Source: Streptomyces sp. 71268
GTDB taxonomy: Bacteria > Actinomycetota > Actinomycetes > Streptomycetales > Streptomycetaceae
NCBI RefSeq assembly: GCF_029392895.1
Contig: NZ_CP114200.1
Span: 1,579,501 to 1,643,500, forward strand
Direction of reading: 5' to 3'
DNA length: 64,000 bases
How positions within the stretch are numbered: the first letter of the stretch is position 1; the number at the start of each line of letters is the position of its first letter. The notes under the pieces were generated by a model. The model was not told the DNA's origin. It saw only the letters and a program-made list of their open reading frames with translations, and did no database searches. The position numbers and the translations under genes were made by a program. Below, in pieces: positions 52,072-62,200 of the stretch.

Positions 52072-52087
52072 TGTGAATCAATTCACA
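52072..52087. promoter_or_regulatory. AT-rich 16-bp palindrome, probable operator
   Basis: TGTGAATCAATTCACA consists of two perfect 7-bp half-sites around CA. It is strikingly AT-rich in this genome and lies about 83 bp upstream of the helical-repeat protein gene, where a repressor or activator site would be expected. Confidence 0.6.
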
Positions 52088-52169
52088 CCTACCCCTTGGC
52101 CGGGCCCTGTTTTCCGTGTTGAGATGCGCGCACGACTTCCGGCTCGATGGCGCGCTTGGGGAGGGCAAT

Positions 52170-53012
52170 GTGGCGGACACCGCCATGTCACGTTCTGGAT
52201 CGTCGGATTCCGAAAGAGAGCCAGGAGGCGGGCTCCATGCCGGGCTGTTGGACGACCCTCTGCACACGGCGGTATGGCGACTGCGCTCACGCGGTTGCTG
52301 GCACGACGCCGCGGAACTGCTCAGCCCGCTGGCCACGACCGATCCGGCGGCGGCCCGGTTGCGTAGCTCCGTACTGACCGAACAGTGCATGTTCACCGCG
52401 GGGAGTTGGGAGGCGGCCGAGGACGCGTTGCGGGCGGCGGAGGCCATCGCGCACACCGATGACGAGCGCGGGGCGGCGGCGTGCGAGCGCGGGCACCTGG
52501 CGTACGCGGCCACGCTGTTCGGCAACCGGGACCGGGCGGACGAGGCCCGGGCCGCGCTGGGGCGGGCGGCGGCGCTGCTCGGTCCCGACTCCCGCACCCG
52601 TCCGCTGCTCGACTTCCGGCGCGGACTGCTCGCCCAGCACCTGTCCAAGAACGCGTCCAGCGCGCAGGCCGCCTTCCAACGCGCCCACGCCGCCGCCCTG
52701 TCGCAGGGCGACGCGCTGCTGTCCTCCTTTACCTGGCGCCACCTCGCCGCGATGGCCGAGGAACGGGGCGACCGGGCCGAGGCCCGGCACGGGTTCGCCG
52801 AGTCGCTCAGGATTCGGGAGGAGTTGGGCTACCTCATCGGCATCGCCCCCGCGCTGGTCGCGCTGGCCAGCGTCGAGCCCGAGCCGGAGGCGGCCCGGCT
52901 GCGCGCCGAGGCCGGGCGCCTGGTGCGGTTGCTGGGCGGGGTGCCGGCCTGGCTGGCGCGACGGTTGCGGGCGATGGAGGCGGCGCCCGAGAACAGCGCG
53001 GCTGCTGACTGA
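52170..53012 (+). CDS. Helical-repeat (TPR-like) protein of unknown function
   Basis: 280 residues from GTG 52170 (GGGGAGG upstream). The protein is almost all Ala-rich helix pairs of about 35 residues: AGSWEAAEDALRAAEAIAHT, AATLFGNRDRADEARAALGR, LAAMAEERGDRAEARHGFAE and LIGIAPALVALASVEPEPEA. These fit tetratricopeptide-like repeats used for protein interactions. No catalytic motif or membrane segment is visible. It stands alone behind the TGTGAAT palindrome. The partner is unknown. Confidence 0.7.
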   Translation: MADTAMSRSGSSDSEREPGGGLHAGLLDDPLHTAVWRLRSRGCWHDAAELLSPLATTDPAAARLRSSVLTEQCMFTAGSWEAAEDALRAAEAIAHTDDERGAAACERGHLAYAATLFGNRDRADEARAALGRAAALLGPDSRTRPLLDFRRGLLAQHLSKNASSAQAAFQRAHAAALSQGDALLSSFTWRHLAAMAEERGDRAEARHGFAESLRIREELGYLIGIAPALVALASVEPEPEAARLRAEAGRLVRLLGGVPAWLARRLRAMEAAPENSAAAD

Positions 53013-53021
53013 GCGGGCGGC

Positions 53022-53066
53022 GTACGGGACCGGGAGGGAGTACGAGACCGGGACGGAGTACGGGGC
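53022..53066. repeat. 18-bp tandem repeat, about 2.4 copies
   Basis: GTACGGGACCGGGAGGGA (53022-53039) is followed directly by GTACGAGACCGGGACGGA (53040-53057) and a partial third GTACGGGGC. It lies in the gap between convergent genes. Confidence 0.8.
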
Positions 53067-53120
53067 GGGCCTCGCACGGCGGGCGAGCGGGGGCGCGACG
53101 GCCCGCCCCGCGCCCCGGCC

Positions 53121-53804
53121 TCAGGCGAAGTGCGCGCGGATCACCGTCTCGGCGGCGACCGCGTCGCCCGCCGACAGGGCGCTCAGCAGCGCCGCGTGCT
53201 CGGCGGCGTCGGCGACCAGGTCGGCGCGGTCCCGGGTGGGCGCCGTCGACCACTGGGAGCGGCGGTGCAACTCCGCTGCTATCCGCACGAGTTGGCTGTT
53301 TCCGCTCATGCCGAGCACCGCTCCGTGGAAGGCCCGGTCCGCGTCCGCGTAGCCGGCCACGTCCCCGCCCGCCGCGGCCAGCGCCGCCGCGTCGGCCAGC
53401 GGGCGCAGCGTCGCCCAGTGCCGCGCCGGAACCGTGCGGGCCAGCCGCAGGATCGCCGGCACCTCGAGCAGGGCCCGTACCTCGGCCAGTTCGGCGGCCT
53501 CGCGCGGGGTACGCCGGGCGACCCGGAAGCCACGGTTGGGGACGATGTGCACGGCGCCCTCGCTGGCGAGCCGCTGCATGGCCTCGCGCACCGGGGTCGC
53601 CGAGACCCCGTATCGGTCGGCGAGCGAGGGGGCGGAGTAGACCCGGTCGGGCTTCAGCTCGCCGGCGAGCAGCGCGGCACGCAGCGCGTCCAACACCTGT
53701 TCGCGCACCGAGAACCGGCGCGGCAGGGCGGGTACGGCGGACGCCGCCCCCGCGCGCGCCCCGGGCAACCCGCCCGCGTTCACCTGCGCGGCACACTGCT
53801 CCAC
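53121..53804 (-). CDS. GntR-family transcriptional regulator (FCD type)
   Basis: 227 residues from GTG 53804, with AGGGGG upstream; ATGs at 53864 and 53891 would add an unconserved leader. The winged helix-turn-helix is VREQVLDALRAALLAGELKP with LADRYGVSATPVREAMQRLA. The C-terminal all-helical FCD domain has AELAEVRALLEVPAILRLA, DADRAFHGAVLGMSGNSQLV (D-x4-H metal site) and the closing EHAALLSALSAGDAVAAETV. FCD regulators sense small carboxylates through a bound metal. It is divergent from the iron-box-controlled reductase gene, but its own target is unknown. Confidence 0.87.
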   Translation of the reverse strand: MEQCAAQVNAGGLPGARAGAASAVPALPRRFSVREQVLDALRAALLAGELKPDRVYSAPSLADRYGVSATPVREAMQRLASEGAVHIVPNRGFRVARRTPREAAELAEVRALLEVPAILRLARTVPARHWATLRPLADAAALAAAGGDVAGYADADRAFHGAVLGMSGNSQLVRIAAELHRRSQWSTAPTRDRADLVADAAEHAALLSALSAGDAVAAETVIRAHFA

Positions 53805-53903
53805 TCGGCCCCCTGCGATGTCCCTGTCCGCCTTGGCCCGGACTTTCCGGGCTTCACGCACCATAGGTGGATAGCGCGTCAATTCCCACACCGACCGATT
53901 CGC

Positions 53904-53922
53904 GTAAGGTAAGCCTTACCTG
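53904..53922. promoter_or_regulatory. Iron box (DmdR1/IdeR operator)
   Basis: The core AGGTAAGCCTTACCT (53907-53921) is a perfect palindrome of two 7-bp arms around one base and closely follows the actinobacterial DmdR/IdeR consensus (TTAGGTTAGGCTAACCTAA type). It lies 29 bp upstream of the ferric-reductase-like start, so iron-repressed expression is expected. Confidence 0.88.
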
Positions 53923-53950
53923 TCGCAGCCCGTGATTCGGTGGTCCGCTC

Positions 53951-54790
53951 ATGTCCGTGGTGCCCTCCCCTCCGTCCCCACCCTCCGCGCCCGGGCCGCT
54001 GCTGGCGGCGTACGAGCGACTCAGCGCCGTCTACCCCGCGCTGACCATCACCGACGAGGACCCGCGCACCGGCGACGGCTGGGTCACCGCGGCCGAGCTG
54101 GCCACGGGCGGCCCTGCCCTCGACGCCTTCCTGGCCTGGGACGACGCGCAGGTGCTGCGGGACTACGGGCAGCGCGGCCGGCCCGAGGTCGTCGCCAGCT
54201 TCGGCCTGCACCGCTACGCCTGGCCGGCCTGCCTGTTGATCACCATCCCGTGGCTGCTCCAACGACGGGTGCCCCGGGCCCCGGTGGACCGGGTCTCCTT
54301 CCAGCGCACGCTGGGCCGCATGACGGTGCGCCCTACGACCTTCGCCTGCCTGCCGGGCGACCCGGCGGCCGCCGCGCCCGACGCCCGGGTGGTGCCGGAC
54401 GAGGCGGCGCTGCGCGCCGAGGTGCGGTCCGCCGTCGCCGAGCACCTCGGGCCGGTACTCGAAGGCTTCCGGCCACGCATGCGGCGCGGTTCGCGCGCGC
54501 TGTGGGGGATGGTGACGGACGAGGTCGTCGAGGGCCTGTGGCACATCGGGCACCTGCTCGGCGAGGAGGAACGGGCGCTGACCGCGGCCAGCCAACTGCT
54601 GCCCGGCGCCACCGCCCCCTACGTCGGCGGCGCCGGGTTCCGCGCGCTGACCGGCCCCGCGGGCGAGCCGCTGCGCACCAGGGACCGGGCGAGCTGCTGC
54701 CTCTTCTACACGCTGCGCCCCGAGGACACCTGCGTGACGTGCCCGCGCACCGGCGACGCGGAGCGCGTACGGCGCATGACGGCGGCCTGA
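53951..54790 (+). CDS. (2Fe-2S)-binding ferric siderophore reductase (FhuF-like)
   Basis: 279 residues. The C-terminal RDRASCCLFYTLRPEDTCVT with CPRTG is the C-C-x10-C-x2-C 2Fe-2S motif typical of FhuF. The central region (YAWPACLLITIPWLLQRRVP) and LGPVLEGFRPRMRRGSRALW near residue 170 follow the family. FhuF-type enzymes reduce Fe(III)-siderophores inside the cell to release Fe(II). The iron box directly upstream fits. No siderophore transporter or synthesis genes are nearby, so it may act on imported xenosiderophores or on a product made elsewhere. Confidence 0.9.
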   Translation: MSVVPSPPSPPSAPGPLLAAYERLSAVYPALTITDEDPRTGDGWVTAAELATGGPALDAFLAWDDAQVLRDYGQRGRPEVVASFGLHRYAWPACLLITIPWLLQRRVPRAPVDRVSFQRTLGRMTVRPTTFACLPGDPAAAAPDARVVPDEAALRAEVRSAVAEHLGPVLEGFRPRMRRGSRALWGMVTDEVVEGLWHIGHLLGEEERALTAASQLLPGATAPYVGGAGFRALTGPAGEPLRTRDRASCCLFYTLRPEDTCVTCPRTGDAERVRRMTAA

Positions 54791-55274
54791 CGCCCCGTCG
54801 CACCGCAACGTGCCGCCCGTCGGCCTGAGCTGACGGGTTGCCGGGGGCGCGCCGCCCCGTGAGGCGCCACCCGCCTGCGAGGACATACTCTTTCCGGGAG
54901 GCTGACGACTCATCGGATGACCTGTCCGTGACGTGTCCCCCGGCGATGTGACGCGGCCTCACCGCTCGACGCGCGCCCCCGGACACGCCCTCACACCAGG
55001 CCGTCCGAGACTGGTCGCCGATCAAGCCTCCGCAACTGGTCAACCGCACCAATCACTTGCGGTAGATTCACCCCATCGGGTTTCGCGACTCGAACGCGAC
55101 GCGGCGTCATCGTGCCCGCGTTCGGCCCGCATCGCACCTATCCGGATGCCCGGGATCTCCGTTGGCGTCCTCTTGCCCGGAAACGCCCTAGGACTAGGTC
55201 CGGTTCCGTCAAGATGACCCGCGATAGGTCGCACTGCGGCTTAAACGTCACGGAAGCGAGGCAAGGGGCACCGG
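54791..55274. other. 484-bp intergenic region upstream of the DUF2637 gene
   Basis: No recognisable gene. The last 90 bp contain CTAGGACTAGGT (direct CTAGG repeats, 55187-55198), and the region around 55010-55075 is poorer in GC than average, so promoters are likely there. I saw no clear riboswitch or RNA gene. Confidence 0.45.
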
Positions 55275-56366
55275 ATGAGAATGACCGACATATCGCTTGA
55301 TTGGGCGCTTCCGGTCGCCGTGGCCGTCGTCGGGGTCGCGGTAGCGGTGACGTTGAAGACGCGCGGTCAGAAGGTCGCCGCCAAGGAAGCCGCCGCACCC
55401 GCCGACTCCTGGGAGCGCAGCGAGGAGCGGCGGCGACGCAAGGAAGCCATCTACGGCAGCGCCTCGTACCTGCTGCTGTTCTGCTGTGCGGCCGTGGCCG
55501 CGGCGCTGTCCTTCCACGGCCTGGTGGGCTTCGGGCGGCAGAACCTGAACCTGCACGGCGGCTGGGAGTACCTGGTCCCGTTCGGGCTCGACGGCGCGGC
55601 CATGTTCTGCTCGGTGCTGGCGGTGCGCGAGGCGAGTCACGGCGACGCCGCGCTCGGCTCCCGCCTGCTGGTGTGGACCTTCGCGGGCGCCGCCGCCTGG
55701 TTCAACTGGGTGCACGCCCCGCGGGGCATGGGCCACGCGGGCGCCCCGCACTTCTTCGCGGGCATGTCGCTGTCGGCGGCCGTGCTCTTCGACCGCGCGC
55801 TGAAGCAGACCCGCCGGGCCGCCCTGCGCGAGCAGGGTCTGGTGCCGCGCCCGCTGCCGCAGATCCGGATCGTGCGCTGGCTGCGGGCGCCCCGCGAGAC
55901 GTTCGCCGCCTGGTCGCTGATGCTGCTTGAGGGCGTGCGGACGCTGGACGAGGCCGTGGAGGAGGTCCGCGAGGACCGGCGGCAGAAGGACCAGGAGCGC
56001 CAGCGCCGGCGCGATCAGGACAAGTTGGACCGCGCCCGCATACGGGCCTACAACCGGCAGCACCGGATGTGGGGCCGACGCGGTGGGCGGCAGGTGGACG
56101 CCGGCGGCGGCCTGCCGGCGCCGGCCGGGCAGTTGAGTTCGGAGAGTGCCATATCCGACCCGACCGGAGCCGAACGGCCGGGAAATCTGCCCGTGCTCTC
56201 CCGGCCGGCGCTCCAGCCGGTCACCAGCACCGAGAAGGAGGGCAGCGCGGCGGCCTCTGGCCGCCCGCGTACCGTTGACCTGACCGCCGAGGACGACACG
56301 CTCACGATCCCGCGCCTCGACTCCCTGGAGGAGAAGCTCGCGGAGATCGAGCGCCAGTTCGGCTGA
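55275..56366 (+). CDS. DUF2637 domain membrane protein (SpdB-like)
   Basis: 363 residues. Four hydrophobic segments lie in the N-terminal 190 residues: LPVAVAVVGVAVAVTL, YLLLFCCAAVAAALSFHGLV, LVPFGLDGAAMFCSVLAV and LLVWTFAGAAAWFNWVHAP. LVPFGLDGAAM and WFNWVHAP are typical of DUF2637, a family also found on actinobacterial plasmids and ICEs as spread-type proteins. The C-terminal half is cytoplasmic and charged, with a coiled-coil-like RRQKDQERQRRRDQDKLDRA near residue 235 and a short conserved end (LDSLEEKLAEIERQFG). A strong terminator follows the stop. Function is unknown; signalling or DNA-transfer links are speculation. Confidence 0.85.
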   Translation: MRMTDISLDWALPVAVAVVGVAVAVTLKTRGQKVAAKEAAAPADSWERSEERRRRKEAIYGSASYLLLFCCAAVAAALSFHGLVGFGRQNLNLHGGWEYLVPFGLDGAAMFCSVLAVREASHGDAALGSRLLVWTFAGAAAWFNWVHAPRGMGHAGAPHFFAGMSLSAAVLFDRALKQTRRAALREQGLVPRPLPQIRIVRWLRAPRETFAAWSLMLLEGVRTLDEAVEEVREDRRQKDQERQRRRDQDKLDRARIRAYNRQHRMWGRRGGRQVDAGGGLPAPAGQLSSESAISDPTGAERPGNLPVLSRPALQPVTSTEKEGSAAASGRPRTVDLTAEDDTLTIPRLDSLEEKLAEIERQFG

Positions 56367-56384
56367 GTCAGGACACGCCGTGAA

Positions 56385-56420
56385 CGTGGCCCGTGCGGGG
56401 AGCGCCCCGCACGGGCCACG
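56385..56420 (+). terminator. 16-bp perfect hairpin after the DUF2637 gene
   Basis: CGTGGCCCGTGCGGGG (56385-56400) and its exact complement (56405-56420) flank a 4-nt loop, 18 bp after the stop codon at 56366. There is no T-tract, as is usual for actinobacterial terminators. Confidence 0.82.
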
Positions 56421-56634
56421 TCGCTTTCCGCGCCTCGTCCGGCTCGCTTCCTGGCACGGCCTGTACGCCTCGCGGGTCTCGTACGCTCGCAGGTCTCGTA
56501 CCCCTCGTACACCTGGTACGTCCCGTGCGGCTGCCCCGGCGCGTACGCGGGCGGCGGGGGGGCGGCACGCCGCGGATCACACACCGCCCGGCCCCGGGGC
56601 CGGGCAGTTCCTCGCCGGTCGCCTCCCGCGCGGC

Positions 56635-57246
56635 TCAGTGCGGGGTGTCCGCCCCCAGCTCGAACCAGATCACCTTGCCCGCACCGTGTTCGCGCACGCC
56701 CCAGGTGTCGGCCATCGCCTCCACGAGCAGCAGCCCCCGCCCGGACGTTCCGGCGTGCGGCGCCTCCCGGCGCGGTCGGGGCATGCCGTCGGCGAAGTCC
56801 CGGACCTCGACCCGCAGTCGGCCGCCCACCTGGGCGTGCGTGCCGCGCGGCAGGCGGGCCCGGACGACGGCGCCGCCGTCCGTGTGCACCAGGGCGTTGG
56901 TGGTCAGTTCGCTGGTCAACAGCTCGGCGACGTGGGCCTGCTCCGGGCTGCCGCCCCACTGGCGCAGCAGTTCGCGCAGCGCCCTGCGGACGTCGGAGAT
57001 CCCCGTGAGCTCCCCCCGGCGCAACTGCCGTGTCATCTGTGGTTCGGCGTCCTCGGGCGCTCCGCCGCCGGCGTCATCCGCCGCGACCCTTCCCACCGCT
57101 CCGGCGCTTCCCCCGGTCTCCCCCACGACGTTCCTGGTCTGCCTCGTGATCCGTGCGGCCTCCCCCGAGGCGTTCCGTCCGACGGTCGCCGTACCGGCTT
57201 CCCACCGAAGGTCCGTATCGCTTAACCGCGCAGGCTGACGCTCCAT
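56635..57246 (-). CDS. RsbW-like ATP-binding protein (HATPase_c)
   Basis: 203 residues from ATG 57246; ATG 57324 would add a basic leader. The N-terminal 70 residues are unconserved. The GHKL ATPase fold has the N-box LLTSELTTNALVHT, the G1 loop VRDFADGMPR, and GTSGRGLLLVEAMADTWGV as the G2 box. Streptomycetes have dozens of such solo kinase-like domains; some act as anti-sigma factors or partners of PP2C/STAS proteins. No sigma-factor gene is adjacent, but a PP2C-fold protein is encoded about 2 kb away. Confidence 0.87.
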   Translation of the reverse strand: MERQPARLSDTDLRWEAGTATVGRNASGEAARITRQTRNVVGETGGSAGAVGRVAADDAGGGAPEDAEPQMTRQLRRGELTGISDVRRALRELLRQWGGSPEQAHVAELLTSELTTNALVHTDGGAVVRARLPRGTHAQVGGRLRVEVRDFADGMPRPRREAPHAGTSGRGLLLVEAMADTWGVREHGAGKVIWFELGADTPH

Positions 57247-57363
57247 ACCTCCCCGCCCCGAACCTTTCCTACCGATCCCCGTCTGTCCGACGAACCGTGC
57301 GATTCGAACGCGCGCTCTCACCATGCATGCCCACTCAGCCGACCCACACTCACCACCCCCCGC

Positions 57364-59106
57364 TCAGGGACGAGGGAGGTTGCGCAGGTTTGAGCGGGCC
57401 ATCTGCACCATCTTCCCCACCCCGCCATCCAGGACGATCTTGCTCGCGGAGAGCGCGAACCCGGTCACCATCTCCGCGCGGATCTTCGGCGGGATCGACA
57501 GCGCGTTGGCGTCCGTGACGACGTCCACGAGCGCCGGCCCCTTGTGCGCGAAGGCGTCCCGCAGCGCCCCGCGCAGGTGTTTGGGCTTCTCCACCCGCAC
57601 CCCGTAGGCGCCCGCCGCGCGAGCGATCTGGGCGAAGTCCGGGTTGTTGTTGCTTGTGCCATATGCCGGTAGGCCCGCCACCAGCATCTCCAGCTCGACC
57701 ATGCCCAGCGAGGAGTTGTTGAACAACACGATCTTCACCGGCAGGTCGTACTGGACCAGGGTGAGGAAATCGCCCATCAGCATGGCGAACCCGCCGTCGC
57801 CCGACATGGAGACGACCTGCCGCTTCCGGTCGAGGAACTGCGCGCCGATCGCCTGCGGCAAGGCGTTGGCCATCGACCCGTGCGAGAACGAACCGATCAC
57901 CCGGCGCCGACCGTTGGGCGTGAGGTAGCGGGCCGCCCAGACGTTGCACATCCCCGTATCGACCGTGAAGACCGCGTCGTCGGCCGCCTCCTCGTCTAGC
58001 ACCGATGCGACGTATTCCGGATGGATGGGAATGTGCTTGTCTACCTTGCGGGTGTACGCCTTGACGACCCCTTCCAGTGCGTCCGCGTGCTTGCGGAGCA
58101 TCCGGTCGAGGAACTTGCGGTCCTTCTTCACCCGCACCTGGGGCGTCAGACAGCGCAACGTCTCACGCACGTCGCCCCAGACCGCCAGCGCCAGCGTGGA
58201 ACGCCGCCCCAGGTGCTCGGGCCGGACGTCCACCTGCACGATCTTCACGTCGTCCGGCAGGAAGGCGTTGTACGGGAAGTCGGTGCCCAACAGGATCAGC
58301 AGGTCGCACTCGTGCGTCGCCTCGTACGCGGCGCCGTAGCCGAGCAGCCCGCTCATGCCGACGTCGTACGGGTTGTCGTACTGGATCCACTCCTTGCCGC
58401 GCAGCGCGTGCCCCACCGGGGCCTTGACCCGCTCCGCGAACGCCATCACCTCGTCGTGCGCGCCCGCCGTGCCGCTGCCGCAGAACAGCGTCACCCGCTT
58501 CGCGTCGTCCACCAGGCGGGCCAGCTCGGCGATCTCGGCGTCGCCGGGGCGTACGGAGGGCCGCGAGGTCACCAGGGCGTGCTCGACCGCGCGCTCGGGG
58601 GCCGTCTCGCCGGCCACGTCGCCGGGCAGCGACACCACGCTGACGCCGCCGCGACCGATCGCGTGCTGCACGGCGGTCTGGAGCACCCGGGGCATCTGCC
58701 GGGAGTTGGAGATCAGCTCGCTGTAGTGGCTGCACTCGCGGAAAAGCTGGTCGGGGTGGGTCTCCTGGAAGTAGCTGGTGCCGATCTCGCTGCTGGGGAT
58801 CTGCGCCGCCAGGGCGAGCACGGGCGCCATGGAGCGGTGCGCGTCGTAGAGGCCGTTGATCAGGTGCACGTTGCCGGGCCCGCAGGAGCCGGCGCAGGCC
58901 GCGAGCGACCCGGTGAGCTGGGCCTCGGCGCCGGCCGCGAAGGCGGCTGCCTCCTCGTGCCGGACCTGAACCCAGTCGATGCCCGGGGTGCGGCGAATGG
59001 CGTCGATGACCGGGTTGAGGCTGTCGCCCACCACCCCGTACAGCCGCTGCACCCCGGCTCGCACCAGGATGTCCACAAACTGCTCCGCCACGGTCTGCTT
59101 CGCCAT
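57364..59106 (-). CDS. poxB: ThDP-dependent pyruvate oxidase/dehydrogenase (PoxB-like)
   Basis: 580 residues. The N-terminal PYR domain begins AEQFVDILVRAGVQRLYGVV with RHEEAAAFAAGAEAQLTGSL, which holds the catalytic Glu. The C-terminal domain has VSMSGDGGFAMLMGDFLTLV, the GDG-x(24-27)-N motif for thiamine diphosphate-Mg (second Asn in IVLFNNSSLGM). The middle is the FAD/DHS-type Rossmann domain (LLILLGTDFPYNAFLPDDV). PoxB oxidises pyruvate to acetate and CO2, passing electrons to quinone. The C-terminal end MVQMARSNLRNLPRP resembles the membrane-associating tail of PoxB. The quinone acceptor is an inference from family. Confidence 0.92.
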   Translation of the reverse strand: MAKQTVAEQFVDILVRAGVQRLYGVVGDSLNPVIDAIRRTPGIDWVQVRHEEAAAFAAGAEAQLTGSLAACAGSCGPGNVHLINGLYDAHRSMAPVLALAAQIPSSEIGTSYFQETHPDQLFRECSHYSELISNSRQMPRVLQTAVQHAIGRGGVSVVSLPGDVAGETAPERAVEHALVTSRPSVRPGDAEIAELARLVDDAKRVTLFCGSGTAGAHDEVMAFAERVKAPVGHALRGKEWIQYDNPYDVGMSGLLGYGAAYEATHECDLLILLGTDFPYNAFLPDDVKIVQVDVRPEHLGRRSTLALAVWGDVRETLRCLTPQVRVKKDRKFLDRMLRKHADALEGVVKAYTRKVDKHIPIHPEYVASVLDEEAADDAVFTVDTGMCNVWAARYLTPNGRRRVIGSFSHGSMANALPQAIGAQFLDRKRQVVSMSGDGGFAMLMGDFLTLVQYDLPVKIVLFNNSSLGMVELEMLVAGLPAYGTSNNNPDFAQIARAAGAYGVRVEKPKHLRGALRDAFAHKGPALVDVVTDANALSIPPKIRAEMVTGFALSASKIVLDGGVGKMVQMARSNLRNLPRP

Positions 59107-59216
59107 CGCGCGCTCGCCCTTCCGCTGGGTTCCGCGGGTACCGGGCGCCGAGGAGCAGGCGCCCGCTGTCCGGGCCGGGTGCCCCGGTTCCTCCCATCAA
59201 CCCACGAACGGCGCGG

Positions 59217-62200
59217 TTACGCCTCCCAGACGGTGACCGCCGTACGGTCGTCGGCGTAGCCCTTCACCCGCAGCCGTACGTCAGCCAGGTAGGCCGCGAG
59301 TCCGGGTGGCTCCCCCTGCGACCACCGCTCGCGCAGCGCCTCCGCGAGCGCCGGCTGCCCGGTGAACGGCTCCGCCAGGCCCGGGCTGCACAGCAGCAGC
59401 GCGTCGCCCGGCCGGGCGACGGCCGCCTGGAACCGGAACGGTTCGACGGCGGCGCCCGTGGCCGCCGCCCCGGTCGGCTCCGCGCCGGGCCCGCCCGGTG
59501 CGGCACGCGACTCGCCGGCGCCGCCACCGCCCGCCCCCGGCTCGGCGCCTGCGGGCTCACCGGTCAGGGGCAGGCCCACCGCGATCCGCGGGTCGGCCAC
59601 CGGCCGCTGGTCGGCGGCGGGGCCGGCGGCGGACGGGGCCTGGCCGCTGCCGTCGGGGGCGGGGCCGCCGTCGGCGGCGGCGGGGCCGGTCGGTGCCGCC
59701 GGGGGGACGGCAGCCGGCTCCACGTCCTGCCAGGCGCCGTCCCGCAGCCGGAACAGCCCGCCGTCGCCGACGCCGAAGAAGACCCGGGTACGGCAGTCGG
59801 GGGCGACCGGCAGCAGCAGGCAGCGCAGCGACGCCGTGTACGCCGTCGGGTCGAGACCCAGTTCGTGGGCGTGCGCGCGCAGCCGGACGTAGGCCCGGTC
59901 GGTGAGCCGTTGCAGCCCCGACTTCAGCGCCGCGCGGCGCCCGCTGTGCACGTCGTCGGCGAGCCGGACGTGGCTGCGCCCGATCGCCCCGCCGATCGAG
60001 GCGCACAGTTCGCGGGCCGCCCGATGTGCGAGCGGCGCGGCCCTGACCCCGCTGGCCACGGCAACCAGCAACAGCGCCTCGTCCCCGCTGCCGAAGCGCG
60101 CGGTGAGCAGCGCGTCGCGGCGGGGCTCCCCACGGAAGCGGGCCGAGTCACCGCGCGAGGAGACGGCGCGCAGCGTGAGCGGGCCGTAGCTGGCCCCGTC
60201 CAACGTGGTGTCGGGCACCAGGGCGTCGAGGTCCGCGGCGTCGGCCTGCGGCAGCGCGGTCGGCTCGGCCGCGTACGTCGGCGGGCGGGCCCCGATGAAC
60301 TCCCCCTCGGCGCGCGGCTGACCGCTGCGGAACGGCCGCGCCCCGGACCGGCCGGCCGGCTGCTGCGCGGCCCCGGCACCCGCCCCCTCGGCACCCGCCA
60401 CGGGCGCCTCACCGGTTCCGCCCCACGCGGTGGCGGACCCCGGCGAGGTGGCGGCCACCCCTGGCCGGTCCGCCACGGGGCCGTTCGGACGACCCCGGTG
60501 CGGAGCGCTGGGGCGGCGCAACTCGGTCGTGGCCGGGTGCTCGTCGGGCGAACTCCACGGGTCGGCGGGGCCGGGGGCCGTGGCGGGTACGTCGCGGGTC
60601 GGCGCGGTGCGGGACGACGACGGCACGTCGGGGGGCGACCCGTCGCGCGGCGACGCCTGACGGGGCGGCACCTGGCGGGAGGGCAGGTCCCGCGTCGGCA
60701 GTTCCCGGGTCGGTACGTCGGCGGGCGGTGTGCCACGGGCCGGCGCGCGGCGGGTCGGTAGGCCGGTGGTCGGTACGTCGCGGGTCGGTGGGTCGCCGGC
60801 GGGTACGCCGCTGGGTTCGGCGCTGGTGGGTTCGGCGCCGGTCGGTACGACGTCGGGCGTGTCGTCGGCGCTGACGTCTGGGGCGGCGGCGGTATCGCCG
60901 TCGTCGGCGTCGGGGGCAGCGGTGGTCTGCGTACCCGGGTCCGTACGTGCGCCGGGGGCGGCGTCGGAGCGGGGCCCGGGGGCGGCGTCCGGGTGGGCGG
61001 CGGGGTGGTGGTGGGTCGTGGTCTCGCGGGAGGTGCCGGTGGCCGGGGCGGCGGGCTCGTCGGAGGTACGCAGCGCGTTGGGTGGCGTCGTGGGGCTCGG
61101 CATCGCGAACCCGACGGGTGTGCCGTAACCGGGGAGGCCAGGGGCGCCGCCCTCGGTGCCGGGAGGCGGCGGTGGTTCCCAGGGGGCCCGCGCGACCGGC
61201 CGGGATCGGCTCGCGCTCCCCAGCGGGCCCGGCTCCGCCGTCGGCCTCGGCTTACGCCCGGCCGCCGAGGGCGGGCCGCCCCCGAACAACACGTCCCAGG
61301 GCCAGCCGGCCACCGGAGCGCCGGCCACCGGGACACCGGTCGTCGGGGCGCCCTCCCCCGTCGGCGCCCCGACCGCGCCCGCGTCCACCTCCGACTGGCG
61401 CGTCGGCCCGACCGCGCCAACGGAGCCCGCGTCGCCGGAAGATATGCCCCCCGCTAACGGTCCGGAGGCCCCGGCAGATCCCGGCGACTCCTGCTCCAGC
61501 ACCGAACCCCGCCGCCCCGTGCCCTGTGAGCTGCCAGACGCCTCGGGCGCCCCGCCCGGGTCCGGCGACCCGGGCAGGCCGCCGGCACTGTCCGGGGCGG
61601 GGCCGTCCGGAGCGGAACCATCAGGGGTGGGGTCGGCAGAGTCAGGACCGTACGTCGCCGGTCGGTGCGCGGCGGGCTCGTCGGCGGCCGGCCCGTCCGG
61701 CGTCGGAGCCTGGGCCTGGGCCTGGGCCTGGGGATCGGGGGTTGGCCCCCACCAGGCCAGGACCTGTGCGGTGTCGGGCTGTTCCCACCACGGGAGTTCC
61801 TCGGCCGCCGCACTCGGCGCCTTCTCCTCGGCCTCCGCCGCTTCCGGGGCCTGAGCCACCTGCGGGGTTTCCGGGTCCTTCGGGGCCTGCGGGGCGTCCG
61901 GAACCTGCGGGTCCTTCGGGCCCCGCGGAGCGTGTGGTGCCGCTGAGGTCCGCGCTTCTGCCGGGGTCCGTGCTTCCGCTGAGGTACGCGCTTCCGCCGG
62001 GGTGCCCGTCGTCGCCGAGGCGCCCGGCCTGGCCACGGGCGGGTCCGGCTGCCGAGGCGGCTGCGCCTCCTCCCGTGGCGGGGCGGGCTCCGGCGGGCTC
62101 GCGGGAACCGGCGGGCTCGCGGGGACCGGCGGCGCCGGGGGTGCGGGTGGCGTGGCGGGAGCCTCGTGCGGGGACGCGGGAGGCGGTGCCGGAGGCGTGG

